Assembly: GCF_000725385.1 (NCBI RefSeq)
Contig: NZ_CP008884.1
Coordinates: 3,038,001 to 3,102,000 of the forward strand
Origin: Dyella japonica A8
GTDB taxonomy: Bacteria; Pseudomonadota; Gammaproteobacteria; Xanthomonadales; Rhodanobacteraceae
Reading direction: 5' to 3'
DNA length: 64,000 bases
Numbering within the stretch: the stretch's first letter is position 1; each line of letters starts with the position of its first letter. Below the pieces are notes generated by a model, which saw only the letters and a program-made list of their open reading frames with translations, did not search any database and was not told where the DNA came from. Below, in pieces: positions 45,188 through 53,924 of the stretch. The translations under genes were made by a program, and so were the position numbers.

Positions 45188-45532
45188 ATGCGGCTCTTAC
45201 TCAACGACGAAGATGACCCTGTACCCATCCCGATAGATGATGTGATCCGGGAGGCCTGGGCCCTTCAGTACGATAGAGCGCATCACGGAGGTGGTATGGA
45301 CCATTTTCGAGAGCGCCTTGCAGTTTGCTTTGCGAATAGCCTGGCCGCTTGCCTGGACACTGATCTCCAGCCACCAACGGCGGCACAAATGCAGTACGCA
45401 ACATCCATAGCTCGAGAATTGGGCGTTGCGCTGCCATATGAGGCGCTCCGCTTCCGTGGCACGATGTCCGACTTCATCGACAGATTCGCAGATGCACTGC
45501 GTGCCAAACGCGAAACCTACCTTCGAGAATAG
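45188..45532 (+). CDS. hypothetical protein divergent from XRE copy 1
   Basis: A 114-residue protein of mixed helices and strands, not recognised. It has a long central helix (FRERLAVCFANSLAACLD) and an AGGA ribosome site before the ATG. It is divergent from the XRE gene and followed 8 bp later by another small gene. Confidence 0.62.
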   Translation: MRLLLNDEDDPVPIPIDDVIREAWALQYDRAHHGGGMDHFRERLAVCFANSLAACLDTDLQPPTAAQMQYATSIARELGVALPYEALRFRGTMSDFIDRFADALRAKRETYLRE

Positions 45533-45540
45533 AGGTGCTT

Positions 45541-45852
45541 ATGTCACCCGACGACGACGATCGCTTTGGAATGCCGCCCAGCGCTTTCGAAGCAGCCCTC
45601 GATAGTCATGGTCGAGACAATCCCGTTTATCGAGTCGGGATGTACGTGCCGACGCGCGGCGAGGTCGCGAGGCTGCCCGTAGATGATCTGAGGGGGATTC
45701 TCATCGACTGGATGTGGGAGAGTCCGAGTGAGCTGATTCCGAACAATGAGCAAATTGCCGCAGTGCGATCTATTCTTGCAGAGAGGCCCGATGCTGACGA
45801 CCCCGAACTTCAGCGACTGATCTACGAATGCGATGAATATCTCAAGGTCTAA
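45541..45852 (+). CDS. hypothetical protein
   Basis: A 103-residue acidic protein of unknown function, beginning SPDDDDRFGMPP and containing LRGILIDWMWESPSELIP. GAGG lies just upstream of the ATG at 45541. It appears co-transcribed with the preceding gene. Confidence 0.58.
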   Translation: MSPDDDDRFGMPPSAFEAALDSHGRDNPVYRVGMYVPTRGEVARLPVDDLRGILIDWMWESPSELIPNNEQIAAVRSILAERPDADDPELQRLIYECDEYLKV

Positions 45853-45931
45853 CTCGAATGATTAGCGTGCGGCGCGGATGTCGTATCCGAAGCCCCGATA
45901 CGCCTGCGACGTCCTGCGGCGCCCTGAAAGC

Positions 45932-46408
45932 TTAGCGGCGCTTCTGGAGATGAGTGGATTCGCCTCTTTCCGCTAACATTGTGATGTTATTGGTCGGCAT
46001 GGCGTTTAGGCGAACTAGCGTCTCCCTGGCATCCTCAAAGCCTTCGAATAGCTTAGCCCAAGCTGCGAATCCCCCGATCTCGCCTACCGCGCGAATCATG
46101 GCCATATGTGAAGCGACTAACACTTGAACTTCACGTTCAAGTGCCTCGATTCGGGCATCTCTTGCAGCGATGTCAGTTGAGACAGAAGCTCGCGACCGGT
46201 GCTGGACTCTTTGAGATATCGAACGTATTCGTCTCTGCTCCTCCTGATAGCGAAGGAGGGCGGCTCGGCGGCCGGGCAATCGAGTAAACGAGCTCGCTGA
46301 TTTGAGGGTGGGGTGACGCCTAGCGAGTTCTCTGGCTGTAATGTCCACATCCAGTTCGAGCATTTGCCTCAACAGTTGATCAATTTCTTCTGAGTTGTCA
46401 GTGATCAT
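45932..46408 (-). CDS. ginD: small coiled-coil protein of the recombinase operon (GinD-like)
   Basis: A 158-residue protein with an N-terminal helical DNA-binding-like region (DITARELARRHPTLKSAS) and a coiled coil at about 55-115 (RIEALEREVQVLVASH). Tn554 TnpC and GInt GinD occupy the same place and are of similar size; both are required for efficient recombination in those systems. Its ATG overlaps the stop of the upstream recombinase by 4 bp (ATGA). The name is given by position and size. Confidence 0.72.
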   Translation of the reverse strand: MITDNSEEIDQLLRQMLELDVDITARELARRHPTLKSASSFTRLPGRRAALLRYQEEQRRIRSISQRVQHRSRASVSTDIAARDARIEALEREVQVLVASHMAMIRAVGEIGGFAAWAKLFEGFEDARETLVRLNAMPTNNITMLAERGESTHLQKRR

Positions 46409-48729
46409 TTCTGGCTGCCGTCAGTTGCTTCCGGTTTTGAATAGTCCTTCCCATCAGGAAATGCAGCGCGCCCCGGCTCTGTGGCTAGCAGGGAGCGGAC
46501 ACCTTGAAGCGTGCTTCTCGCATGATCTAGCTGATTCTGCCAGCCGACGTTCCTGATGCCACGCTCCTCAATGTCGTCGACAGCGGCGACGAGCTTGATC
46601 TCAAGTTTCCGCAGATTTGCGTGTGCCACCGGATCTTGGCTACTCGTCAAGTGCCTACAACCCGCGAAGCACTGCAGGTGTTTAGGACATGGACTTACTG
46701 TGAAGCTAGACACGCAAGTGCCGTAAGGCGTGGCGTGAAATCCATCCGCTTCCGCCCTGAGAAAGGTCAAGGCCGCTTCTTCGCCCTCATCTGCCTGGAT
46801 ACGCCTAAAATCATCGACGATGGGGCCGGATGATTTGTTGGCCCTAATCATTTTATAGACGGTGGAGGTCTTCTCGCCGAGGGCGTACTCCACCTCTTCG
46901 GGTATCTCGATGGCGTTCAGGTCCTCGGCCAGTGATCGGTGATCGTACTGATAGCTTTGAGTGACACTCCGTCTGTTGAATTGTTTCGTAATAATCGTGT
47001 CTGCTACCCCTAGCCGATACAGCTCATTGTTCAACAGATGGCGAAGCATGTGTGATCGGATGACCAGGGATCGATCTTCGACAGTTGCCCCATAGCGCTG
47101 AAAGATGGATTCAAATTGATCGCTTTCTCCCAGTGCTGCGGTTAAGAAGTCGGGGGAGGGGCGATTGACAGAGGCGTACCTAGTGATGTCGCAGATTCCC
47201 TCGTTTCTCTCTTCCGCTAGAGACCGTTTCGGGTGGAGAAACATAAGGTCCCAAGTCTGGATGAGGCCCCCTTCGAGTCTCAATGGCTCGACATCGCTCG
47301 CCTTTGTTCGCTTTCCATCCTTAAGGTATTCCTCTAGCTCACCGATCCGAAAAAAGGCCAATTGCCAGCGAATCCGATCCGTGGCGCCATACTCGGATCC
47401 GTCCTCGCGACGGACATATAGGGCGCCTTCTTTCAAGCCAGCTGCTCTCATTCGATTGAAGTAGACGTAGGCGGCGTTTGAGATCGATCGCTTGCCGCTG
47501 GCGAAATCCGCCACCTGCAATTCAAAGAGCCGATCAAACTGGCCACCAGAGACGTCGGCGCGACATGTTGATCGCCAAGATTCGCGCTCTTTCTCGTCAA
47601 ACTCTGTCCAGTAGGGGCTTCCCGAAAGGTAAGGGTAGAGGTGAAGCATCGGGACAAGTTGCGTCGCTCCAAATGACGGCAGTAGGCGCCCAGATTCGAC
47701 CTGGGCCCTGAGTGTCTTGCGCAGCGGCTCGGTGATGGCGTTAACTCGACCGAGAGTTTCCTGTAGAAAGTCCTCAAACATTCGCGGAACGAATGCGGTT
47801 GCCTCGCTAAGCGTTAGTGATGAGCCCCCATCCGTATTCTGCTTTTCGGCGAAGTGCCGAATCATCATAGTGCTATCAACACCGCCAAACGCAGAGGCGG
47901 GCGCCCCGGACGGTGATACGTGGCTACGGCGGCGCAGCCAATCGGAAGGCAGTCTAGTCGCCTCGCCAATCCGAAAGCCTGTGACGATCATTAGGCGTAT
48001 CGCCGCAAAGCGCAGTTCGTCGACAAGGCTCCGTGGCTCTTCCGTCATCACAATGCGGATCAGCTCCCAAAAGGCGCGCTGTGAGGGAAGTCGTTCGGAT
48101 CGTTTTCGCTCCTCCAGGGAGCTTCGGATCGTCTCGGCAGATTTCAAGAACTTTGCGCGCCGACTCTTTCCGGGATTCAATCTTGCGCTAGCTACAACGG
48201 CGTAAATTGGGCCGGCATCGGCGAGGTGATTCTGGTCGAATAGTATCTTGGCCAATGCGGCCACTCGGTCGCCTAGAACTCCGCATGATTGAAGTCCCGC
48301 CGCCACCTTGACTGCGGCAGCAATGTCGTCGGAGTTGATTTCCCAGGGCTCCTTGTCTCGTGCGACTGTGGCAAGTACGCGCAGTGGTCTGATCACACAA
48401 TTGACGACGTGACCTGTGGAATTTTTTCGTACGAGTAGTTGTTCGATCACCGCCGCCTTGATGAGGTTCTGCCACCCATCAGATAGAACTCTCACGCCGC
48501 CGCTCAATTCTGGCGCCTGACCCGCCAACGCCTTGAGAGTGGCGTCGTCGCAGCCAAGATGGTTTAGATGGTGTGCCGGCGTCACAACACCACCGACCAT
48601 CTGCGTGAGGTTCCATCCCCGGCCTCGCAAGGCCTTTCCTTCTTCTGACAACGGGATATCCCAAGCGACTTGCTGGTCGCTAGCGATCGATCGAGAAAGC
48701 GCAACAAACGCGGAGAAATTGTCATTCAT
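46405..48729 (-). CDS. ginC: tyrosine recombinase 3 of the operon (GinC-like)
   Basis: A 774-residue divergent tyrosine recombinase. The catalytic domain (about 240-640) has an Arg in TGFRIGEATRLP, HMLRH as the HxxRH-type motif and Tyr in QSYQYDH; the usual GH/W box is altered (KQFNRRSV). A Cys/His cluster, SPCPKHLQCFAGCRH, lies near the C-terminus and may bind zinc. Its ATG overlaps the preceding gene by 8 bp (ATGAATGA), indicating coupling; an upstream in-frame start is less likely. It is the third gene of the operon. Confidence 0.8.
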   Translation of the reverse strand: MNDNFSAFVALSRSIASDQQVAWDIPLSEEGKALRGRGWNLTQMVGGVVTPAHHLNHLGCDDATLKALAGQAPELSGGVRVLSDGWQNLIKAAVIEQLLVRKNSTGHVVNCVIRPLRVLATVARDKEPWEINSDDIAAAVKVAAGLQSCGVLGDRVAALAKILFDQNHLADAGPIYAVVASARLNPGKSRRAKFLKSAETIRSSLEERKRSERLPSQRAFWELIRIVMTEEPRSLVDELRFAAIRLMIVTGFRIGEATRLPSDWLRRRSHVSPSGAPASAFGGVDSTMMIRHFAEKQNTDGGSSLTLSEATAFVPRMFEDFLQETLGRVNAITEPLRKTLRAQVESGRLLPSFGATQLVPMLHLYPYLSGSPYWTEFDEKERESWRSTCRADVSGGQFDRLFELQVADFASGKRSISNAAYVYFNRMRAAGLKEGALYVRREDGSEYGATDRIRWQLAFFRIGELEEYLKDGKRTKASDVEPLRLEGGLIQTWDLMFLHPKRSLAEERNEGICDITRYASVNRPSPDFLTAALGESDQFESIFQRYGATVEDRSLVIRSHMLRHLLNNELYRLGVADTIITKQFNRRSVTQSYQYDHRSLAEDLNAIEIPEEVEYALGEKTSTVYKMIRANKSSGPIVDDFRRIQADEGEEAALTFLRAEADGFHATPYGTCVSSFTVSPCPKHLQCFAGCRHLTSSQDPVAHANLRKLEIKLVAAVDDIEERGIRNVGWQNQLDHARSTLQGVRSLLATEPGRAAFPDGKDYSKPEATDGSQK

Positions 48730-50251
48730 GCCAATCGCCCTCGATGCCAGCGATGACGCCTTGCACGCCATCGATCGTCCTCTTTAGCTGCAGATAGGCA
48801 GGCGATGCCTGTTCGTCGTGCGACGCGCGCTGAAATTGTGAGACAACCTCCCGCAGGTCACGCAATACCTGCCTATGTATCGAGGCGTCATGCAAGGGCA
48901 TGAATCGACGGCAGGTGTAGCACGATATTGCAGGATTGTATTGGCATGCGCGTTGGCCCGATGTGCAGCCACCAATTCCTGAGATTGGTATCCCATGTGG
49001 CACTCCGCCAATTTGGTGGTCGGCTTTCAGTTGTGCGAGATCTTCGGCCGTGATGTACCTTTGTTTCGCTATTCTTGCGACGTTGACATAGGTATTCGAG
49101 ATCCCGAGAGCTTCGTTAATTCGTTCCGCTTGGCTCGCCGAAGTTTTGAAGTAGACAAGCGCCGTGGTGATGTCCGAGTGTCCAAGAAAGGCGGCCAATT
49201 CCTCGTGATTTGCGCCGGCGTTTACCATGCGCTGCGCCGCGGAATGCCTGAATGTGTATGTCGATACGCTGTCGTTGCTGAGAAGATGCCGCGCACGAGT
49301 GGCAATCCGGAGGCCGGCCTCGCGGCCAGAATCTACCGCGAATATCCTTCTGTCGGCCTCTAGGCCTAACTCATGTGCTCGAGTAAGAAGCTCTATAAAG
49401 ATGGCGTTCCACTCAGGCTTTACACGTCGAACCATTGGCAGGGCACGGACTCCCGCCCTTTGCTTGACCATGGGGAAAGACAAGTGGACGGAGTTGGCGC
49501 CACTTTCGACGTGGGCCCTGTGTTTCACATCCTTGATCTTTAGGCGCGCTATTTGGACGGGCCTAAGACCAAATTGAAATGCGCAAACAAGCATCGCTAT
49601 GTCTGCCAGATCGCGGTAGGGCCACCGTTCACGCTCGACGTTTACAGATAGCGACGCCTCATCAATCAGGCCAACAATCAATGCCTCCTGTTCGATTGAG
49701 AGAAACGCGTCGCCGGTTTTTAGCGCCGCATATTTTTCAAACGGTGCGCCAGGCAGTGACTTGCCGACGAATTCGAGATATGCCGGTGACCAGTCTGCAA
49801 TACGCAGGTCGCAAAGGGTTCGAAGCAGAGCTTTCGCCGCTTCATACGCGGCCCTTGGATAGGCCTTTGAAAGAAGCCGCGACCAGAGTTTGGCAGTCTG
49901 ATGCGGTCCAAAGGTTGCCAGATCGGCAAGCTCATCGGGTGTAAAGTGAACGATATCCGTTACACGGCCGTAGGCGGTGTGGGAAGTGACGCCTCGGGAA
50001 ATAAGACGAACGAATACATGCTTGAGGAGCTTGGCAATAGCGGGATGAAAGCGGGAGAAGTCTGCCGCCAGAGTAGTTCCGTTGTAGCGGATTTCGTATA
50101 CGTTTGACTCATTCAACCTATCGATCGACCGCCGCATTTCATCGAAGTCATCGAAATAGCTGATTCGCGAGGGCAGGGAAGGGATCTGGCCTTCTATCTC
50201 GTGGAGTCGATCTCGCTCGATTCCTGGTGCGAATAGATCCCCATTCTCCAT
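48722..50251 (-). CDS. ginB: tyrosine recombinase 2 of the operon (GinB-like)
   Basis: A 509-residue tyrosine recombinase. An N-terminal SAM-like module (about 30-150) precedes the catalytic domain (about 200-400), with Arg in FGLRPVQIA, TFRHSAAQRM as the second-Arg motif, FLGHSDI and the nucleophile Tyr in LVYFKTS. A C-terminal Cys-rich zinc-binding-like tail (CTSGQRACQ; CYTCRRFMPLHD) follows. The N-terminal module recurs as a separate protein at 38332-38880. It starts 23 bp after the upstream recombinase. Confidence 0.85.
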   Translation of the reverse strand: MENGDLFAPGIERDRLHEIEGQIPSLPSRISYFDDFDEMRRSIDRLNESNVYEIRYNGTTLAADFSRFHPAIAKLLKHVFVRLISRGVTSHTAYGRVTDIVHFTPDELADLATFGPHQTAKLWSRLLSKAYPRAAYEAAKALLRTLCDLRIADWSPAYLEFVGKSLPGAPFEKYAALKTGDAFLSIEQEALIVGLIDEASLSVNVERERWPYRDLADIAMLVCAFQFGLRPVQIARLKIKDVKHRAHVESGANSVHLSFPMVKQRAGVRALPMVRRVKPEWNAIFIELLTRAHELGLEADRRIFAVDSGREAGLRIATRARHLLSNDSVSTYTFRHSAAQRMVNAGANHEELAAFLGHSDITTALVYFKTSASQAERINEALGISNTYVNVARIAKQRYITAEDLAQLKADHQIGGVPHGIPISGIGGCTSGQRACQYNPAISCYTCRRFMPLHDASIHRQVLRDLREVVSQFQRASHDEQASPAYLQLKRTIDGVQGVIAGIEGDWHE

Positions 50252-50274
50252 ATTCCACCGCTCCTTTAAGTTGG

Positions 50275-51489
50275 TTAGGAAAGCGCGCGAAGAACTTCGA
50301 TTTGGCTGTCAAATTTTTCAGACCACACGGAGGTTAGCCTGTTATCGAACACCGCTGCTGCGTACTTCAGCGGCATCGTTGATGCGCGCGTCCAGCCGAA
50401 GAATGTCCGGAGTTTCTGCGTCGCCTCATCCATCGAGTCGCCCTGTCGTAAAAGCTGATTGAGTCTTATGACAGCACACGTGTGGCGAAGATCGTGCGGG
50501 GTGATATTGGGTCTCCCAAGGTGGGCCTTTATTTGCGCCTGTATGTCCTTGGGAAGGGCAAGGCAAGCTTTGACGAAGATCTTCGTCAATGATTCGGTCG
50601 ATAGCGGATGCCCTTTCTGTGAGTTCATAAGAAAGGAGTGGCCTGGGCGACCGCGATAATTGTCGACGTAAGATTGGACTATATGGACAACGGCGCTGCT
50701 CACCGGTAGCTGCCGGATCGAATGATCGGTTTTTATGCTTGGTCTCGTGAAACGAGGGTCACTGTCTTCACCTTCATAGGGATTGCTTTGAATATTGATC
50801 CAGAAGCGCTCCTGATTTCTCTCGCCATCGAAGCCAGATTTTATGGCATCGAGCGGTAGAAGAAGGAGCTCGCCACGGCGAAGGCCTTGATGAAGCAGCA
50901 GTATGAAACTTGCGTAGACAAGCCACCGCGTGTGGTTCCGGGTGAACGGATTCGCTTTAGACGACGGATCAAGATGCTCGTACAGGCTTTGAACTATGTT
51001 CGCCGGTAGCGATCGTATTCGGTCAGCTTGGCGCGGCTTCTGGACACGAAGCTGCTTATACAGGTGCGTGAGGCGATCTAGAGAGCTCTGCAAACCCTTT
51101 AGGTGCACATTGGACACGGGCGAGCGGACCTTCCATGAAACTACAAATTTGACGAACTCGTATCCCGTTTGCCAACGAGCTTCGTCGGACGAACTTTGCT
51201 TGGGTTGATTGGCTATTGAGATGAACCAGGTCTCCAGGATTCGAGAAAGCCGGTCCATGTCGAGAAGGCTCAGGGAGGAATCTAAAGAACCTAGGCCGAA
51301 CTTGCTGTCGCTGTGCGCGTAAAGGCTCTCTAAGTAGCGGAGCCGCTTCTCCTTTGTCGCTGGGGCTGTGTCATTGAGAGCAAGAACGCTCCATGCAACT
51401 GCCCAAAACCGCGGGCGCCCCAGATCGTCGACGATGACCGGCCCCCTGAGAGGGCCTGGCAAATCCGTAAGCGTCAGCCGAGTGAACAT
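50275..51489 (-). CDS. ginA: tyrosine recombinase 1 of the operon (GinA-like)
   Basis: A 404-residue site-specific integrase. Core-binding region about 40-150; catalytic domain with Arg in QGLRRGELLLLP, HDLRHTCAV and Tyr in LKYAAAVF. It is the first gene of the four-gene operon. ATG 51489 is preferred over a GTG two codons earlier. The ribosome site is poor. AT-rich direct repeats lie 70-210 bp upstream. Confidence 0.87.
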   Translation of the reverse strand: MFTRLTLTDLPGPLRGPVIVDDLGRPRFWAVAWSVLALNDTAPATKEKRLRYLESLYAHSDSKFGLGSLDSSLSLLDMDRLSRILETWFISIANQPKQSSSDEARWQTGYEFVKFVVSWKVRSPVSNVHLKGLQSSLDRLTHLYKQLRVQKPRQADRIRSLPANIVQSLYEHLDPSSKANPFTRNHTRWLVYASFILLLHQGLRRGELLLLPLDAIKSGFDGERNQERFWINIQSNPYEGEDSDPRFTRPSIKTDHSIRQLPVSSAVVHIVQSYVDNYRGRPGHSFLMNSQKGHPLSTESLTKIFVKACLALPKDIQAQIKAHLGRPNITPHDLRHTCAVIRLNQLLRQGDSMDEATQKLRTFFGWTRASTMPLKYAAAVFDNRLTSVWSEKFDSQIEVLRALS

Positions 51490-51559
51490 AGCCACAGCCG
51501 CAACGATGGAAACGACCTAAAAGTAAAAGAGAATCAGGTCATTTGGCTAGGACCCGAAG

Positions 51560-51698
51560 CAACTAAAGATGTTATTTCGTTACACAAGTAAAATCAGTCA
51601 CTTAAACCGCAACATCTTCGGTCAGTAACGTTTTTAGTTGTCCGTGAAAACAAGTAAACATGTTATTTGCTCGTGCCCGCAAGTAAACATGTTATTTG
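51560..51698. repeat. AT-rich direct repeats upstream of ginA
   Basis: CAAGTAAACATGTTATTTG occurs at 51651-51669 and 51680-51698 (29-bp step), and a variant CAACTAAAGATGTTATTTC at 51561-51579. The copies lie just outside the recombinase operon and are good candidates for the core/arm sites at the island end; they could instead be transposase-binding sites of the neighbouring Tn7-like element. Confidence 0.68.
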
Positions 51699-51878
51699 GT
51701 CGTTGCTCATGCGGGACGCGGCAGATCCGAATTCGACGCCGATGAATATTGGCGGACGCTCAACCAGGCACTGCGCCAGTGCGCTCCAAAACTCGGTGGC
51801 TGAGCTCCACTCACCCCGCCCAGGCGGTGCGAAAGTTCAACATTGGAGCCATTCGGTCGATGCCGCTCCAGCGCACTT

Positions 51879-52826
51879 TTACTCGGCTTGACGTATAGCA
51901 GGTCGGAACAGGGGGTCTCTTTGCGCCAAGCTTGCGCCATCCGGGGTTGGCTTGGAGTCCAAAAGCGAATGAAGACCCTCAGCTCCGCCAAGTTCCGGAG
52001 TTGCGAATCCGAAAATGCCGTGATGGCTCAGGTCCACCAGGGTTTCCCAGCGAAATCGCGGGCCGGTGCCTAGGCGCTCAACTCCGTAAAGCGTGTGCGC
52101 CCGGTGAATCCGATCTCGTAAGGCAGAAGTGAAGCCTGCGAAGCCATCCAGGCATCGCGAAAACTGCAATCCATCTTTCACTAGCCCCTCGAGAACAACT
52201 TTCGAGGTCAGGTGCCACAGCTTCATTGCAGCTGCCCCATAAAGGGGGTTGATTGCGTGATAGCACAACATCTGAACGAGTGCGCACGCCAGGTCAAAGG
52301 CTCTTGGGATCCTCTTCTCGTTGACCAAGAGGCGAATCTTGGCGACCACCATGGCGGTCGCATTGAGGTCCTGCAAATCATTCGCGACGTTGTAGGGATC
52401 GCCATCGCGGAGGCCTCCAACGATCCGGTCTAGGCGGCTCTCATCAAACGCGTTGACCAGATGGGTGAGGAAGCGCAGCTCACATTGTGGTGACAGGACG
52501 ACCCAAAGAACGCTCTCCCATACTTTTGCGCTCCGTGGCGAGTGTTTCGTCACTGCTTCGATAGTACGGATCTGCGGGTGTTGCCGACCGTCTAGATAGT
52601 TCGTCCGTTTCGGCTTTGGAATCGCCCACCAGCCCTCGCAGGGCAGTTCGAATCGCGTGGTGGATAACTGTGCGTGCTGCCGCCTGAGGTCGACACGCAG
52701 GCGGTCATGCTCTTCCTGGGCTGTTGCAGCCCAAGTTGCGGTCCGCGCTCTTCGCAAATCCCGTTGGAATGCAGGCCATAGCTGGCTAGCGCGGCGCTCG
52801 TTTATCCCTGTGCGGCTGTAGACCAT
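51879..52826 (-). CDS. hypothetical protein between the two recombination modules
   Basis: A 315-residue protein with an Arg-rich N-terminal helix and a helical body (ECELRFLTHLVNAFDES-like segment; LVQMLCYHAINPLYGAAAMK). No family recognised. It lies between the repeats next to ginA and the Tn7-like operon, and reads away from the latter. A leftward terminator-like hairpin lies upstream of it at 53002-53034. Confidence 0.65.
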   Translation of the reverse strand: MVYSRTGINERRASQLWPAFQRDLRRARTATWAATAQEEHDRLRVDLRRQHAQLSTTRFELPCEGWWAIPKPKRTNYLDGRQHPQIRTIEAVTKHSPRSAKVWESVLWVVLSPQCELRFLTHLVNAFDESRLDRIVGGLRDGDPYNVANDLQDLNATAMVVAKIRLLVNEKRIPRAFDLACALVQMLCYHAINPLYGAAAMKLWHLTSKVVLEGLVKDGLQFSRCLDGFAGFTSALRDRIHRAHTLYGVERLGTGPRFRWETLVDLSHHGIFGFATPELGGAEGLHSLLDSKPTPDGASLAQRDPLFRPAIRQAE

Positions 52827-53001
52827 TATTCAGTACACATTAGGAAAAATGCAAAGAATCAGTCGCTTACGAGAGTTTTTTCTTCAAAACACAGGCTTTC
52901 TTTTAAGGTCAGGCGGATGCACTCTTACGGGGAGCGTCCGATCCGTTTCGGTCTATTCGGGTCGCGAGCTTATTTGTTAAATACTCATTAAAAATCAAGA
53001 T

Positions 53002-53034
53002 AAAAAAATAGCCAGCTCGGTCAGGGGCTGGCTA
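53002..53034 (-). terminator. leftward rho-independent terminator
   Basis: On the minus strand, TAGCCAGC and GCTGGCTA arms (8 bp, 10-nt loop) are followed by a run of seven T. It would stop leftward transcripts coming from antisense of the Tn7-like operon before they reach 52826. Confidence 0.72.
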
Positions 53035-53038
53035 TCGG

Positions 53039-53059
53039 CACGGGTATAGCGGACCCGTG
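53039..53059. promoter_or_regulatory. inverted repeat ahead of the TnsA-like gene
   Basis: CACGGGT-N7-ACCCGTG is perfect and lies about 110 bp before the TnsA-like start. It could be an operator for the transposition operon. Confidence 0.4.
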
Positions 53060-53167
53060 TACTGCGTGTTTGAGCTTACGGCGCTTCTAATAAGGCGTCA
53101 AGGGCAGCTATTGCCCCGAGCTGGACAGCGTAGTCACGCGCCGCGCCCATATTGGAGGGTGCGACTG

Positions 53168-53848
53168 GTGGTGGCGAACAAGAAGCAAAAGACGCCTGCG
53201 CAAGCGCAGCGCAGCAAAATCGCTGAGGCGATTCGAAAGAGAGGTGACAAAGGAACCAACATTTGGCTGGTTCGGCCACCATTTGAGCAAAAGGATCTGA
53301 TTTTAAATAGCGATCCGGCGTTCGAGGCTTTCTACTTGCTCGAAGGCGAGCCAGATTTCAAAGACATCCGCTACCTGCCGCATTGGTATGAAGTCCAAGA
53401 TGTGAAGCAGGCATGGCAGCCCTCCAAGCCATTCGCGTCCGTGACCACGCTAGCTGGCGGCACGCTGCAAGTCGAGCTGGCATTTGATGCAGCAGCTCCC
53501 AAGGGAGACGCAGCCAGAGAGTTGGCGCCAGTGGACGGTATCGTCACCGTCAACCTCCATGTCCTTAACAGTCACGTCCAGCGCGTCGAGAACTGGCGGC
53601 GAGTTGTTCCTTGCATTCGCCGCGTGCGGGTGCATTCGACCAGAAGCGTGGAGCGTCAAATACTGATCCGCTTGAATTCTCTCAAACGCTCGACGCTCGG
53701 GAAACTGCAGGCCGAGTTCTCGGATGTCGAAGTGGGCATCTTCTATGGGGCAGTCGCAACGCTGCTCAGGCGGCGCGACCTGTGTGCCAACCTCGATACA
53801 CACCCTTGGTCCACCCACACTCTCGTGTGGAGTGCAGAGGCATGCTGA
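53168..53848 (+). CDS. TnsA-like protein, probably lacking nuclease residues
   Basis: A 226-residue protein in the position of TnsA. FEAFYLLEGEPDFKDIRYLP resembles the TnsA N-terminal helix and QP motif, VENWRRVVPCIRR the middle, and YGAVATLLRRRDL with DTHPWS the C-terminal domain. In TnsA the catalytic residues sit in PDF and E/Q-x-K; the corresponding stretch here (PFASVTTLAGGTLQVELAF) has no Asp and no Lys, so the nuclease is probably inactive. A GTG at 53168 is proposed since GGAGG lies 9 nt upstream. It overlaps or adjoins the transposase gene. The assignment is by position and short motifs. Confidence 0.6.
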   Translation: MVANKKQKTPAQAQRSKIAEAIRKRGDKGTNIWLVRPPFEQKDLILNSDPAFEAFYLLEGEPDFKDIRYLPHWYEVQDVKQAWQPSKPFASVTTLAGGTLQVELAFDAAAPKGDAARELAPVDGIVTVNLHVLNSHVQRVENWRRVVPCIRRVRVHSTRSVERQILIRLNSLKRSTLGKLQAEFSDVEVGIFYGAVATLLRRRDLCANLDTHPWSTHTLVWSAEAC

Positions 53849-53924
53849 ACCCAAGAAGCGCAGATCACTCGCAGATCGCGAGCTTTCGGCAAAGTTGCCA
53901 CTGCGCTTTCGCTGGTGCCGGGCG

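Larger units (their letters stand above)
45932..51698 (-). mobile_element. GInt-like recombination module (four-gene operon plus terminal repeats)
   Basis: Four coupled minus-strand genes encode three tyrosine recombinases (404, 509 and 774 residues) and a 158-residue coiled-coil protein, preceded at their 5' side by AT-rich direct repeats (51560-51698). The gene order, sizes and coupling match the ginABCD operon of GInt islands, which carry the operon at one end, a variable cargo, and a short AT-rich far end. The probable cargo therefore lies to the left of 45,932. The far end was not identified. Tn554 (tnpABC) and RIT elements are relatives, but they lack the fourth gene. Confidence 0.7.

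Noticed and set aside
45932..51489. A RIT (recombinase-in-trio) element or Tn554
   Set aside because: Three recombinases fit RIT or Tn554, but the fourth coiled-coil gene after a 774-residue recombinase and the gene sizes fit ginABCD better. A search would settle it.
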